DNA of 64,000 nucleotides from Mesorhabditis belari (lineage: Eukaryota > Nematoda > Chromadorea > Rhabditida > Rhabditidae), in contig CAUEEP010000729.1 of the NCBI GenBank assembly GCA_958450365.1, positions 1,204,501 to 1,268,500 on the forward strand, written 5' to 3'. Position 1 is the first letter of the stretch; each line of letters starts with the position of its first letter. Below are positions 20,801 to 34,700 of the stretch, one piece after another. The translations under genes and the position numbers were made by a program. The notes under the pieces were generated by a model that did not search any database, was not told the origin of the DNA, and worked only from the letters and a program-made list of their open reading frames with translations.

Positions 20801-23800
20801 CCGCGCTTCATCCGGCGTTCGCAGTGCGGGTAATACGAGCCGAGGTCACGGCCTGCTTCAGGTAGAGTTTTTGGTTTTAAAATCTTTAAGTTATAGGTTA
20901 GATATCGAAGGCGAGACATTTTCTATCTTTGCACAGCTTTTGCTTTTTAAAGCGCAAAATTTCGTCATATCTACCTTTAGTGGTGGGGCTTTGAAGGTTA
21001 ATACATTGGGAAGCATTTAAAAATCACGTAGACTGGTCTTAAAATTATTTAGTGACTAGTGAGTAACTTGTTTTATACCCAAAACGAGCCCGTGTAGTTC
21101 CAATTTCTCTTTGGACAGGAATTGACCACCTAATTAGCCCGATTTGCATTGCCAGGCACCTTTTCAAGCATTTTATTATTATTCCATGGATTTAAAAAGT
21201 AGAATATGGTAAAATGCCTATATTTTTTTAGACTTTAGAAAACAGGAAGCACGTCCTTTTGACTAATTATCTCAACAAGACCATTTATGAATGGAGTTGG
21301 GTAAATTTCCGTTGCTCTTTTCACGATCGGATTATCCTGAGTGAAATCCCGAGAGGGGGGCAAAAGAGCGGTGGAAGCGCCTCACCTTTTTTGATTGGAA
21401 ATTTCCGGTGAGAAAGTGAGGCCCGCCCCATCCCATTCCCTCCTATATTTCCCGTTTGTTCTTTTTTTTGCACACTCGACCGTATCGATTCATAATCCGT
21501 TTCCCCGTTGTCCTCCCGTCATTCTATTTTTGGGGCGACCAGCCATAGATACCGTGTAAGGGAACGATCCGTTTTCACTGTTTATTGACATTTTCGTGAC
21601 TCGTTTTGGGGTTCTTTTGGATGGTTTTAAGTTTTTGCCGTATTAAACTTGGTTATAAAAATTTAGGCTAAAAAACGAACTTAATTAAGTGTTTACATGG
21701 TAGAAAAGCTTGCCAGTTCTTACCTTTCACTTCAATGTTTCGTTTTCAGGGTATCCAGTGGCAGTTATCGGGTGCCGTTTCTACACCAGCCGTCGTAGGC
21801 ATGACAAATGTGCGTTTGTTTTATTTTTGAGTTTTGAAAGCGAGATTTGATGATCATTGATTTAAATACGTTTTTAAACACTCGATTTTTCTTTTTCCAG
21901 GTGGGTGGTCGAGGCCCCTCGGGGTCAACGTCAGGTGGACAACCTGCATCAGCTTCACAAGGAGTGCTTATGGTCGGCCCTAACTTCAAGGTGAGAGTGG
22001 ATCACAAAAGCACGCCCGCCACTTCTCGAAACTCCTTTCGGAAAATTTCCTCCTGATAAGCTTTGTGCTTCGTGGGATACGTTCTCTTTTCTTTTCTTTT
22101 CTTTTATTCTTTTAACAATGCCCCCAAGATTTCACGTAGGTTATATGCTTTGGTTCGGAAATTTTTAACTCATGGTGTTGTTGTATCCTTAACTTTTTTG
22201 GGGAATAACAACTACCGTAAATACTGTAATAATACCCCACCCCCCTCGTACAGTCGCGTAGTCGCAAAAGTTTTTTAGTATTACATTTTTTGCAAAGCAC
22301 CCGTACTTTCAAAAAATGCGTCTTTGGTCTCAAAAAATAGCCCTGAATTTCAGCTATTTTTTGATATCTAAGCGCGCATTGTGACATAAACCAGTGTCGA
22401 GAAAAACGCGTCCAAAGCTAGACTACGCAACACTCCGCGTCGTCATTATGGGGGTGGGGTACTATTACAGTATTTACGTCTTTTAGGCGTCTGCTAAGCT
22501 AAGGCTTAGGCTGAAAACTAACTACCTATTTACGATAGGTAGTTAGTTTATACCTAAGCTGTCGCATAAAGTTTACCTTTAATCATTGATCATTAAAACG
22601 TTTTATTATCAAATTCTAGGTGGGCAAGAAGATCGGATCGGGAAATTTTGGAGAGCTCCGATTGGGCAAGAATCTCTACAACAACGAGCATGTAGCGATC
22701 AAGCTGGAGCCGATGAAAAGCAAGGCTCCCCAACTTCATTTGGAGTACAGATTCTACAAGCTATTGGGTCAAGCTGGTTCGTTTTTAAACATTTGAAGGT
22801 GGTAGATTATTAGATAAATTCCTTTAAACTACTCGGAACAGCTAGTGAAAGAAACTTGTGTCTATTCAACTCTTTCTATTTCAGAGGGTCTTCCACAAGT
22901 GCACTACTTCGGACCGTGCGGGAAATACAATGCTTTGGTGATGGAATTGCTCGGACACTCGTTGGAGGATCTCTTCGATCTTTGCGAGCGGCATTTCTCG
23001 TTGAAGACCGTTGCAATGATCGCCATGCAATTAGTGGGTTTTTGAAAAAGAAGTGCCAAAGCTTTGAGATAAACTGCAGTCAATAGCTGCAAGAATCTTT
23101 TGTTGAGGATTATTATAGCACACTTTTGTTTGACTGTCATGCAAAATTTTGTATTTTCCTATCCATAGCACCTTTGGCCTTAAATTGTGACGCAAACTAA
23201 ATCCAAAACAATTCTTTAGGAAGATTTTCTTGCAGTAACTTTCATTATCATGGCAAAATTCCCTATTTTCTTGAGCCCTTACTAGTCCACTATCCTATCA
23301 AATTACTGTCAATTTCAAAATCGGGACAATTTTTGAGCTATTTTCGCTTTTCTCCGATCACTAGAAACATGTTGCCGGGGTGTGCTCGTGCGCGTTTTGT
23401 GCATACGTTCTATTTGCATTGATTGACTGGTAGTCTCTCTTTTTTCCATCGTCTCGTCACTAGGAGAAATAATCGCCATATTTTTTTCCTTCTTTTTTCT
23501 CTTTTCATTTTATCTCTTTTCGTTTGGACAGCGGTTCAATTTCGCAGTGATTCACGGCACAAGGTTTGCGAACACTGGGGACAGTCATTGGAATTTAGTT
23601 TCCTGTATCAAGAAATTGTGTTTATAGAATTGTTTTGAGCACAAAGACAAAGAATCGATCTTTGTGTAGCGAGAGAAAATTGAATGCAAGCGATATAGTA
23701 TAGGGTAGATTTAAAGGGAAATGAAGCAGGCAATCTCTCCTTTTTGTTTGGAGAAAAGAGAAAGAAGCCATTTCGGATTCGTCTTCTCGTTTCGGCGATT

Positions 23801-26365
23801 CTATGCAATGACCATTGAAAGACAATGCCGGGATAGAGGGGAAAGGAGGTGGTGCCAAAAGAGGACCCACCGACCCCATGGGATAACACATTGGGAGTGC
23901 AAAAAGGGACTATGAGGGTCGTCTTCGTCTAGACACAATATCACGGACGGTTTTTGTGTTGAGTATTTGCATATTCACAACAAATGTGATGCAGTAGGCC
24001 CTCGTTAATAAGGAAAAATCGATGTGGAAAAAAGTGGTGAAAAGATTTCAAGAAGCCATCAACTAAAACAAAGTCTATGCAAGTTTCAACAACCTTGCTT
24101 ATCGGGTTGTTTTGCCTGATTCCTCATAAACGCCATGGTGCTGTTTAAAATTTCTAGACTCTAGCTCTTGCTAATAAAATAATGTCTATTTATTTGTGGT
24201 TAGGTTAGCCTATGCACATTGAAAGAAAACGCAAAGAAGAGGTTCCAAGAGGAGAGAAAGCCCCCCGGGGATCGACCATAAAACGAAAGAGAATAGCGAA
24301 AGGGTTAGAGATTCCCAGTTTTCCACTGCTTTTCGTTGACTCTTAAATAGAAAGGGGGCTTTGAAAGTAGATATGTATGTAGAAGACGAGACGCTTCAAT
24401 CGATGTTAGATGGAACAAAGAAAAGAGGGGTGAAAAGAAACTTGTCGGGATTCACGCTCCACAGCTGATAAGTGGGTATGTGTATCGCCTCTCTTTCTTT
24501 TCTTTTCCTCTCTTCATCCATTTCCACTTGACTCTCAAGCACTTTGTTTCTTCTTTTTCATCGTCAATCCCAGAGCGCGTCTTGAAATTCCGGGGGAGAC
24601 AAAAAGAAACATAAAGAGACGAAAAAAAAATGACCGATCTGTAGTAAACACAGCAATGAGTTGGATAGTATCAAAAAGTGTGTTAATGTTAAAAGTTCTA
24701 TGCACTGGCGAAGATATCGAATGTTATGTATCATTAAAATTTGTAACTATCTTTTTTATTTAATTGCTTTCAATTTTCAGATACGACGGATAGAATATGT
24801 TCACTCAAAGCACCTCATCTATCGTGACGTTAAGCCGGAGAATTTCCTCATTGGTTTGTGATTTGCGATCGTTTTTATAATTCTTTTCTGTTCAGGTCGA
24901 TACTCGACAAGAAAACAACACATTTTGCACATTATTGACTTTGGTTTGGCAAAAGAATACATCGACTGTGATACGGGTGAGTTGAAAAGAAACTTTAAAG
25001 AAATTGAATCGTTACCAAGGCTCAAAACAAATCAAAACTTTTAGGCAAGCATATAGCTTATCGAGAACACAAATCTTTGACGGGTACCGCACGATACATG
25101 TCGATCAATACGCACTTGGGCAAAGAACAGAGCAGGTTGGGTCTATTTTTAGTACTGAAACTCGTGTAAATATAAAGAGAACGAATACATAAGGAGCTAA
25201 TTGTTCGCGAAACCATTTATTAATACCTACTTTTTCAGGAGAGATGATCTTGAGGCTCTTGGACACATGTTTATGTACTTCCTTCGAGGCTCCCTCCCCT
25301 GGCAAGGCCTTAAAGCAGATACACTAAAAGAAAGGTAAAATTTGTTTGAATGTCCATTTCAAATTTCTTGTTTAGATATCAAAAGATTGGGGACACAAAA
25401 CGCTCAACACCAATCGAGGTACTTTGCGAAGGATTTCCAGGTATTTCAAAATTTCGGAAAATTCTTCACTAATTTCTATTATTTTAGAAGAGTTTGCCCA
25501 GTATCTCCGCTATGCTCGACGTTTGGACTTCTTTGAGACACCAGACTATGAATATTGCTATAATCTTTTCAAGTTTGTTTTCATATAAAACCTTTAAAGT
25601 TTTGTTTCTCTAGGTCTGTGTTGGAGCGTCTTGGTTTCACTTACGATTACGAGTTCGATTGGACTCCGAAGTTGAACAGTGTGGTAAGCCTAGCTGCCCA
25701 TTTCATAAACATAAAAAATTATCTATCTTTCCTTTTTTAATCTTTTATCTTTAGTCTACTCCATCTGGCTCAATTCATGCTTCGGAGACGGGTACTGGAG
25801 CTGGCAAAGAGGGACCGAAGGGCCGAAGTGCACAAGGACAGTCGAGACGAGAAGAACTCCGCCCGCAACACAATCAAAACAATCAATTTGGATCGACTCA
25901 GGTTCGATAATCTTGTAAAGTAAACAAATTTTTATTGTTGTTTTTTAGGTGATAAACAGCAATGCGGGAGAAGTGGGCGGTGAGGAAGTTGGTCGAGCTG
26001 TTGCCGGCGGTAATGGTGATCGTCAGGATTCCTCCAGCGGAGAGGTATTTTGATTTTTGTTACTAAATTGCCTAAGTGCATGTAGTTAAAAGTTAAAATA
26101 TTGTAAACGAAGTTTAAAAGACAAAATGAACAAATTTTTAGATATTGAAATGTGAGCGTTGATTTTTTTTTTGGAATAGATTAGGTTATAACATTTGCTA
26201 ATAAAGCTTATAATATAATACTTCTAATAGATACTTATAATCTCTTAAGGCGCACATTGAAATTTAAAAGATTCATAAGCTTAAATCTCATATCTTTAGG
26301 TTAAGTGCTGTTGTTTCCGGAGACGACGAAGGAAGGTGCCCACATCAACCGCTCAAACCAAATAA
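20801..26365 (+). CDS. csnk-1: Casein kinase 1 gamma
   Basis: A Ser/Thr kinase of the CK1 gamma group, held at membranes by a lipidated C-terminus. Coding exons: 21801-21809, 21901-21990, 22620-22776, 22885-23033, 24781-24853, 24896-24976, 25045-25135, 25239-25334, 25376-25440, 25488-25572, 25614-25683, 25755-25901, 25949-26044, 26300-26365. All junctions keep frame and give 424 residues. Visible motifs are the glycine loop IGSGNFGEL (about residue 38), lysine in VAIKLE (about 61), YRDVKPENF (catalytic Asp about 151), DFGLAKEY (about 175), [20 protein letters not shown], and a basic tail with [11 protein letters not shown], the gamma-type palmitoylation signal. The start is uncertain. ATG 21801 (MTN) is the first in-frame ATG, but the exon holding it (21750-21809) and a putative upstream exon (20801-20861) stay open in phase, so both may be 5' UTR or the true start may lie further upstream. 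The 1.7-kb intron 23034-24780 holds no recognised feature. Confidence 0.95.
22213..22478. mobile_element. MITE with TACCGTAAATACTGTAAT ends, copy 1 (csnk-1 intron)
   Basis: Terminal repeats TACCGTAAATACTGTAAT...ACCCCACCCCC pair with GGGGGTGGGGTA...ATTACAGTATTTACG. An inner stem carries TTTTTTGATA. A second copy lies in a ced-12 intron at 43761-44027, so it is a mobile family. No ORF. Confidence 0.75.
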
Positions 26366-28751
26366 TTCTCCAAACCCCACAACGATGGACCAATGATAAT
26401 GATGATGTGGCAAATAATTGAATCAATCGATTTTTTTTCAGAAACAATCAATTCCCTTTTCCTCCCTTTCCCGCTCTGTTGACTAAATATCGTGTGTTGG
26501 CGGTGCCCCATTGTGATGAGTCACATAGTAATGACTCGGACTCGTCACAGTTTTTCTTCGTTTTGTGTTTTGCGTCTCCTCTCTTTCCTTTTTTGTGTTT
26601 TCACGTGACGCCGCTCAAATCACGACTCGGTTCTTCTTCTTAAATTTAATTGTTTATTTTTGCAAATTTTCCCCATCTTTATTGTGAAGCTTTGTTATCG
26701 TATGCTTCAAAAATCCCCGGGAGGCAACGATTCCCGCCATTTCTATGATATTTTGTACTTTAACGACACAATTTTTTTGGATTTTGTGAAAGGTTGATTG
26801 TTAGTGGGGGAGTAAATGTCGATATGCTTGAAATTCTTAAAAATACAGCTCGTGTTTGTGTCAAAAGTATCTGGATAGGTGGTTATTTGACGGTAACTTA
26901 CCAGTAAACACCATTCTGTTAGAAAATTACGCTTTGCTTTTGGGTCTAGTGTCAATTTTTAGCGAACAAATACGATGTTTTCCCCTAAAATCTTCAAATA
27001 AAGACAATTTTCTTCCGCATTATCCAGAGAAATCCTTAAATTTTTCAAATCCTTAAAGTTTCCCTCTTCTAAAGCCAGTTGCTTATTATGTGTGTGACCG
27101 ATGTGATAAATTTCTCCTCTTCTTTTTTGATTGATTTTTTCAAATTTCCCGCGTTTCCCTATCTTTTCTTTCTTTTTTCGTGTCGTTCATTGATATTTTT
27201 ATCTTTTTTTTTTCTTCACATCTTCAATACACGGCTTGTGCTCCAAGATATTTCCCTTTATCCGTGAATTTATCCATTTTAAAGAACCAAAATCTTCTAG
27301 TGACTTGTGAGGGAATGAAAAATTTGAAAATTTGAAAATTTGAAAATTTTGGCTCAACTCCCTCAAAAAGTTGATTAGAAAAAGCCGCAGTGCCCTTCGA
27401 AAAATGACTATCGGTGGAGTCTTTTGTTTTGTTCTAAAAATTGATTTTTCTTCAAACATTTGTGTCTACGAGAGCGTTAATTTTTTTTTTGCGAAAAATC
27501 TTTCTTTTTTGACCCCAAACTTTGCTCTGTTTCTCCGGAAATCATCGAAAATCTCTTCAAGTTCATGCTACAGTAAAGCTTAAAGATTACCGTAGATTTA
27601 ACGCCTGAAAACTGGGCTACGGTAGTCGTACTACGTGCTACGTAGCTACGGTAGTCGTACTATGTGCTGCGTAGCTACGATGATTACCGGTAGGTCGACT
27701 CGTGCTTTAAAAGAGCCGTAAGCTAAAGAGCCGTAAGTTCAAGAGCTTAGCAAGTTTTTTTGAAATAGTTTTTCAAGTTTAAGTGACTTTAAATGAAAAG
27801 ATTACCATTTTTCGTTGATTTTTTCGAGATTCCAAAGCTAAATCCCATTTTCTTTTCCTTTTTTTTTACCACAAATTTGATTTTTTTTGCATTTCTTTCA
27901 ATGCACTTTCTTTTTTTCTTTTTTGCTCTTAATTTTTGAGTTTTTTGAGAGAAAAAAATTGAAGATTTAAAAGTTTTTTTTGGGAAATTTTCTTACGAAA
28001 TTTTTTTTTAATTTAGAAAAAATGGATTTGATGATTTAATGATTTAATTTTTCCCTAAAATGCATCGAGTTTTTCCTTTTTTTTTCGTTTTCCGTTTTAT
28101 TTGTGTTTTTTCTTTTTTTTTTTCAGCCCGCCCACACATTTTTGCAATAAAATTTTTCAAAAAAATATCGAAATTCCGAGATTTTTGTTGTGTCGTGCGC
28201 CGAAAATATAAGTTTTTTTAAGTATGGAAATTAGCGATTTTTTTTCTTGTTTTTGACCTCTTTTTGACCTGCTTTTTGACCTGAATATGTTCGCTAAAAC
28301 GTTTTTAGACTTTTGGAATAATATCGGACTAAACCTGACCGAATTTTAGCTATTGTACTTTAGATATTGTACTTTAGATATTGTACTTTAGATATTGGAC
28401 TTTAGCTATTGTACTTTAGCTATTGGACTTTAGCTATAGTACTTTAGCTATTGTACTTTAGCTATTGTACTTTAGCTATTGTGACTTTAGCTATTGTGCT
28501 TTAGCTATTGTACTTTAGCTATAGTACTTTAGCTATTGTACTTTAGCTATTGTGCTTTAGCTATTGGACTTTAGATATTGTACTTTAGCTATTGTACTTT
28601 TAAGCCGCAGTACTATAAGCTACAGTATCACTTATTTGATATTAGCTACCGTACAGGAAAATTGATCGATAGATGGCATTCTGTTAGAAATTTATTTTTT
28701 GTTTGTTTGTTTCTATTTTTAAAAAATGTTCCTTAAAAATTTTTAGTGTCG
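26366..28751. other. csnk-1 3' UTR and intergenic DNA
   Basis: A possible poly(A) signal AATAAA for csnk-1 is near 26998. A CTACGGTAGTCGTACTA repeat lies at 27610-27680 and a tandem TTAGCTATTGTACT array at about 28350-28600. No gene is recognised. The interval separates two genes on the same strand by 2.4 kb, too far for a typical tight operon. Confidence 0.5.
28350..28605. repeat. 14-bp tandem repeat TTAGCTATTGTACT
   Basis: About 18 copies of CTTTAGCTATTGTA with ATAGTA and ATTGGA variants, just upstream of ced-12. Confidence 0.9.
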
Positions 28752-31700
28752 ATGAACTCGCAATTTCATGCGGCACCGAAAGCGCTCAATCCGGTCGACA
28801 TAAAATTACCCGAAAATTTGGTGAAGGTACGCCTATTGGACAAGCGAATTAGCGTTGAAATTTTCGTTTTTGAAATCGACATTTCAAGCTGACTTTTTTT
28901 GACGAAAAACAAAGTCCATCTTATAGAGTTGAGCATCGGGTCGAGAATCAGTTTTTTAGTTTTTGTAGAACGCGAGATATCAAAATGAACTCTTTTTTGG
29001 ACTCTCTTTAAGAAGCTGAAGCCGAACAGCTGCTTTAGGGACAGGACAGGCTTCAGGGGCAGTGGATAGTCTGCTAGACTACTGAATGCCATTCCCCCTG
29101 CCACACGCCACCCCGAACAGCTGCTTCAGAGACAGGACAGGCTTTAGGGGCAGTGGATAGTCTGCTAGACTACTGAACGCCATTTCCCCGACTCCAAGCT
29201 CGAGTCCCGCTCTCGTCAAAATTTTTTGGTTTTTGTTTTTTTTTGTTTTTTTGCTTTTTGTTTTTTTGATTTTTGTTTTTTTGCCTTTTTTGATTTTTCT
29301 GCTTTTTCTGCTTTTTGTCAATACTGTTTCCCTGTGTATTTCCGTGAAGAATAGAATAGAATTTTATGTACATAGGCGCGCAAAAAAGCGGAAAAGAAAA
29401 GCAGAAAAAGCAAAAGAAAAACCTTTCAGAAATGTGGAAAAAAAAAGTGTGAAATACTTTTCAATACTTTCTACTGATTTCTACTGATACAGTCGAACTT
29501 CGATAGAATTTAGACGATTTTTTTTTGGTTCCAACGAAGCGTTTTGTACCTTAAAATCACCTTTGATATAACGAAATTTTTCCCTGATCCCTTCGAGGTT
29601 TACTATGTCAGAAGTTCGACTGTAGATTCAAAGATTTAAGCTTTTTAAATGATTTGTTTACTTTAGAGAAAGCGTGAAAAATTGAGGCAAGGAAACATTT
29701 TTCTAAAAAGTTTGACGTTTGACGAGAGTGGGGGCTCGAACTTGATGCGCAATTGAAAGCAATTGGTTCCGGTAGTCTAGAAGACTTTCCACTGGACCAT
29801 CGAAGCAGCAGCATCGAAGCATCGAAGCAGCAGCATCGAAGCAGCAGCAGCATCGAAGCATCGAAGCAGACTATCCACTAAGGGCTGTTAAAGGTTAAAA
29901 AAGCGTGTGGTGGCTTGTTAAGCTCGAAATTCAAGATGATTTGTCTCTGCCAAATATCTCGCGTTTGCGAAAGGTTCTGCAAAAAGTAGAGACGGGTTTT
30001 CTGATCCGCATTTTTAACTGAACAAGATCGAGTTGGTATTACGCGATAAAATCGATATCGCGATTATCAATTAAAATCTATTTTCGGAAAACCTATCGTA
30101 ATCTGCTTTCCAGTTTTCATTGAATTAAATTTTAGTAGCATTTGATGAGAGATAAGGGATCAAATTGAGTCGATTAAAGTGAGATTACGGTAGTTTTCTT
30201 TGTCTAAAATAGGCTTTTAGCCTAAAGAGACGTCTGCTAAGCTAAGGGTTAGGCTGAGCTCTCTTTTAGGCGTCTGCTAAGCTAACGCTTAGGCTGAGCT
30301 CTCTTTTGAGCGTCAGCTAAGCTAAGGCTTAGGCTGAGCTGTCTTTTAGATGTCTTTTGAGCGTCGGCTAAGCTAAGGCTTAAGCTAAGCTGTCTTTTGA
30401 GCGTCGGCTAAGCTAAGGCTTAGGCCGAGCTCTCTTTTAGGCGTCTGCCAAGCTAAAGCTTAAGCTAAGCTGTCTTTTAGATGTCTTTTAAGCTAAGGCT
30501 TAAGCTAAGCTGTCTTTTAGGCGCCTGCGAAGCTATGGCTTAAGCTAAGCTGTCTTTTAGGCGTCTGCTAAGCTATGGCTTAAGCTAAGCTGTCTTTTAG
30601 ATGTCTTTTAGACGTCTTTTAGATGTCTTTTAGGCCTCTTTTAGACTAAGAAAGTCAAATTTTCTAGGGAGCTGTTGTGATCGATGAAAAACTCTTCGAA
30701 TGGACTCAAAAGGAAATCCCGGAAGCCATTTGCACTTCCACATATATTACAATCAATAAAGAAGTACGTTAAAAAGGGAAAACCTTTTCTACAACAATAA
30801 TACTTTAAATGTAAATTTCTAGACAGATGATGTGGATGATTTGATCGTAATGCTCGTGAAAAGTGATGCGAAACAAGCAGAAACGTCAGTGATCAGAAGA
30901 GTGTTAAGATAAAGGGGATTAAGGGAATAAGGGAATAAGGGGATTAAGGGGATTAAAGGGGATTAAAGGGAATTAAGGGAATTAAAGGAATTAAAGGAAT
31001 TAAAGGAATTAAGGGAATTAAGGCAAATTAAAGCAAATTAAAGCAAATTCGATAATTCCTTTTTTTTCTAGATATGGCTTGTTCTTTGAGGAACGCTTTT
31101 TAAGCAATGAGAGTCGACGTTTACTCAAACAGGGATTCATTTTGACGATGACTGCGTCACCGGTGGGTTTTCTTTTTTTTAAAAACATGAACATCAACCA
31201 ACATCGTCATTTAAATCGATTTTTATTTGATTCTGACATTAAGAAGAACTAGTAAAAGTGCTTGGTTCCATGTCTCTCTAAATTTGGTTCCTTATGGCTC
31301 TAAATTTGGCCACTTATCTCCCTAAGTTTGGGCTTTGTCTCTACCAATCTGGCTCCTTATCCCTCTAGATTTGGTTCCTTATCTCTCTAAATTTGGTTAC
31401 TTTTCGATTATCGATTAAAACACTGAAAAGAAATGACCAATTAACGAGGGAATTCTTCGAGATAGCTGAAGGATTTCAAGAATAGCATTCAAGAATAGCA
31501 TTCAAGAGCTCAAGAAAGAATTCAAGCCGCTTTTGCAGCTTGTAGAGCTTGAAAGAAAACGAGTTGATGCATGTAAAAATTAGCCTATTATCAGCATTGG
31601 AAAACGACGAAAATTTGCTTACAAGTTTTGGTCTTAACGTGTTTTCAAGCGGGTGCTCACGGTGGCTCGGTGGTCTAATGGTTAGTGCAATGGTTTACCA

Positions 31701-34700
31701 AGCGAGCAAAGGAAGCTGGGGTTCGGGCTTCGATTCCGTTCCAAGACAAACAAAGAATTTTTTTCATTTCCATTTTTTGAGACAAGTTCAGACAACCAAA
31801 AAAAAAACCACGAAAAACCAAAGCGTTCAGACAAGGTAAAGTAGACAGAAGCGAGCCACCGTAATCTAGAAAGACAGTATGAAAGACAGACAGTACCGAA
31901 GAGAGACAGTACCAGACAGCACCAAAGACAGACAGTACCAGACAGTACCAAAGACAGACAGTACCAGACAGCACCAAAGACAGACAGTACCAGACAGTAC
32001 CAAAGACAGACAGTACCAGACAGTACCAACGACAGACAGTACCAGACAGCACCAAAGACAGACAGTACCAGACAGTACCAAAGACAGACAGTACCAGACA
32101 GTACCAAAGACAGACAGTACCAGACAGTACCAAAGACAGACAGTACCAGACAGTACCAACGACAGACAGTACCAGACAGCACCAAAGACAGACAGTACCA
32201 GCAGACCAAAGCAGACAGTACCAGACAGTACCAAAGACGACGTACCAACAGTACCAAAGGACAGTACCAGCAGTACCAACGAGACAGTACCAGACAGCAC
32301 CAAAGACAGACAGTACCAGACAGTACCAAAGACGGTACCAGACAGTACCAAAACAGACAGTACCGACAGTACCAAAGACCAGTACCGACAGTACCAAAGC
32401 CAGACCAGACGGTACCAAAGACAGACGTACCAGAGGTACCAAAGACGAAGCACCAAGCAGTACCAGACGGTACCGAAACAGACAGCACCAAAGCAGCGTA
32501 CCAGACAGTACCGAAGACAGCAGCACCAAAGACAGACAGTACCAGACAGTACCAAAGACAGACAGTACCAGACAGTACCAAAGACAGACAGTACCAGACA
32601 GTACCAAAGACAGACAGCACCAAAGACAGACAGTACCAGACAGTACCAAAGACAGACAGTACCAAAGACAGACAGTACCAGACAGTACCGAAGACAGACA
32701 GTACCAGACAGCACCAAAGACAGACACTACCAATGACAGACAGTACCAAAGAAAGATAGTACAGACAGAACCCAGCCACCTTAATCCAAAACAGAATCAA
32801 AGCCACCGTAAACTAAACAGACACAATCTACACATCTAGACAGCCACTTTCGCTATTTTTAAAACGCTAAAAACGTCAGCTATCAGTCTTGCTATCCGTC
32901 TAATCAATATCAAAACATGTATCCTTTGTTCTGCAGGGATTACGGTAGCTTCTGTAGGGATTACGGTAGCTTTGTTCCCCGTCGGGATTACTTTATCGGA
33001 TTAGTTATATTGAAAAGAGAAGGAGAAGAAGCTACCTATAATCAGAAGTTTTTCAGGCAGTTTACGCTCGTCGAATCCACGAAAATTTGCTATCCCGTGG
33101 CTCGGATTCGGCAAAGATCGAATCAATTCTTCAAACTTTATCAAAATTGGCTCAAGTTTGAAGAAAAAACAAGAAATTTATCGTTTTTTTTCGCACAGGA
33201 TAAAATCTTCGTTTACGCTTTTTTGAAAAGCGAAACACTGGGAATAATGTACGAGATGTTGGCGAGGGAATTGGATAAGCTGTGAGTGAATTGGATAAGC
33301 TGTGAGTGGATTGGATAAACTGTGAAAGCTGCTAGAAACAGAGCTAAACTAGCACTAGGATTTACGAGAGTTAGAAGTCTAAACACCCTTGTTTCTTTTT
33401 TGCAGAAGTTTCCCAACGATTCAACTCCTTCTCCAATCGCTTTACTCGATGATGGAGTTGAACGTCGACGGGCTCAGCTGGGAAACGATTCCCGAGGATG
33501 TTCGTTTAAGGATTAAGTTTAAGGAAATGATCTAGCGTCGAGATTGCTTCAAGCTTACTTTAAGCTTTACTTTAAATCCCAATTTCTAGGTTTTACTTTC
33601 ATTGTGCCGTTTGGTGACGGGTAGAGCGAAGAGCGAAGACGCACAATCCGTGCTTTTCGCTGAGTGGAGTATCGAGCAGATATTGAACACGACCAAGTGA
33701 GAAAACTATATAAGACAAGTATTGTAGAGCATTCTAGAGCATTCTAGAGCGTTGTAGAGCATTCTAGAGCATTCTAGAGCATTCTAGAGCGTTGTAGAGC
33801 ATTCTAGAGCGTTGTAGAGCATTCTAGAGCATTCTAGAGCATTCTAGAGCGTGTAGGCATCTAGAGCACTAGAGCATTCTAGAGCGTTGTAGAGCATTCT
33901 AGAGCATTCTAGAGCATTCTAGAGCATTCTAGAGCATTCTAGAGCGTTGTAGAGCATTCTAGAGCATTCTAGAGCATTCTAGAGCGTTGTAGAGCATTCT
34001 AGAGCATTCTAGAGCATTCTAGAGCATTCAGAGCATCTAGAGCGTGTAGAGCATTCTAGAGCATCTAGAGCATTCTAGAGCATCTAGAGCGTTGTAGAGC
34101 ATTCTAGAGCATTCTAGAGCATCTAGAGCATTCTAGAGCGTTGTAGAGCATTGTAGAGCATTCTAGAGCATTCTAGAGCGTTGTAGAGCATTGTAGAGCA
34201 TTCTAGAGCGTTGTAGAGCATTCTAGAGCATTCTAGAGCATTCTAGAGCATTCTAGAGCGTTGTAGAGCATTGTAGAGCATTCTACAGCATTCTAGAGCG
34301 TTGTAGAGCATTGTAGAGCATTCTAGAGCGTTGTAGAGCATTCTAGAGCATCTAGGCTCTAGAGCATTCTAGAGGTTGTAGGCATTGTAGAGCATTCTAC
34401 AGCATTCTAGAGCGTTGTAGAGCATTGTAGAGCATTCTAGAGCGTTGTAGAGCATTCTAGAGCATTCTAGAGCATTCTAGAGGCAATAAGCCTTTAGTTC
34501 ACTACAAACTACAAACAATTTTCAGCATTACTCTTCACGAGCGGATTTTTGCGGAGGTTCCCTTTATCTCACTGATTCGGCATCTGGATCGGTTTGTGGA
34601 AAAATTTGATGAACTTTTACGTGGCTCAGTTTTGTAATTAGTCTAAATGACGATTTGATTACGGTAAAATTTGCATTTACAAGTGAAACCCATTTACCAT

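Noticed and set aside
31675..32806. Open frames of 280-370 codons on both strands
   Set aside because: They exist because the CAGACAGTACCA satellite lacks stop codons. The residues just repeat, and the array lies wholly inside a ced-12 intron.
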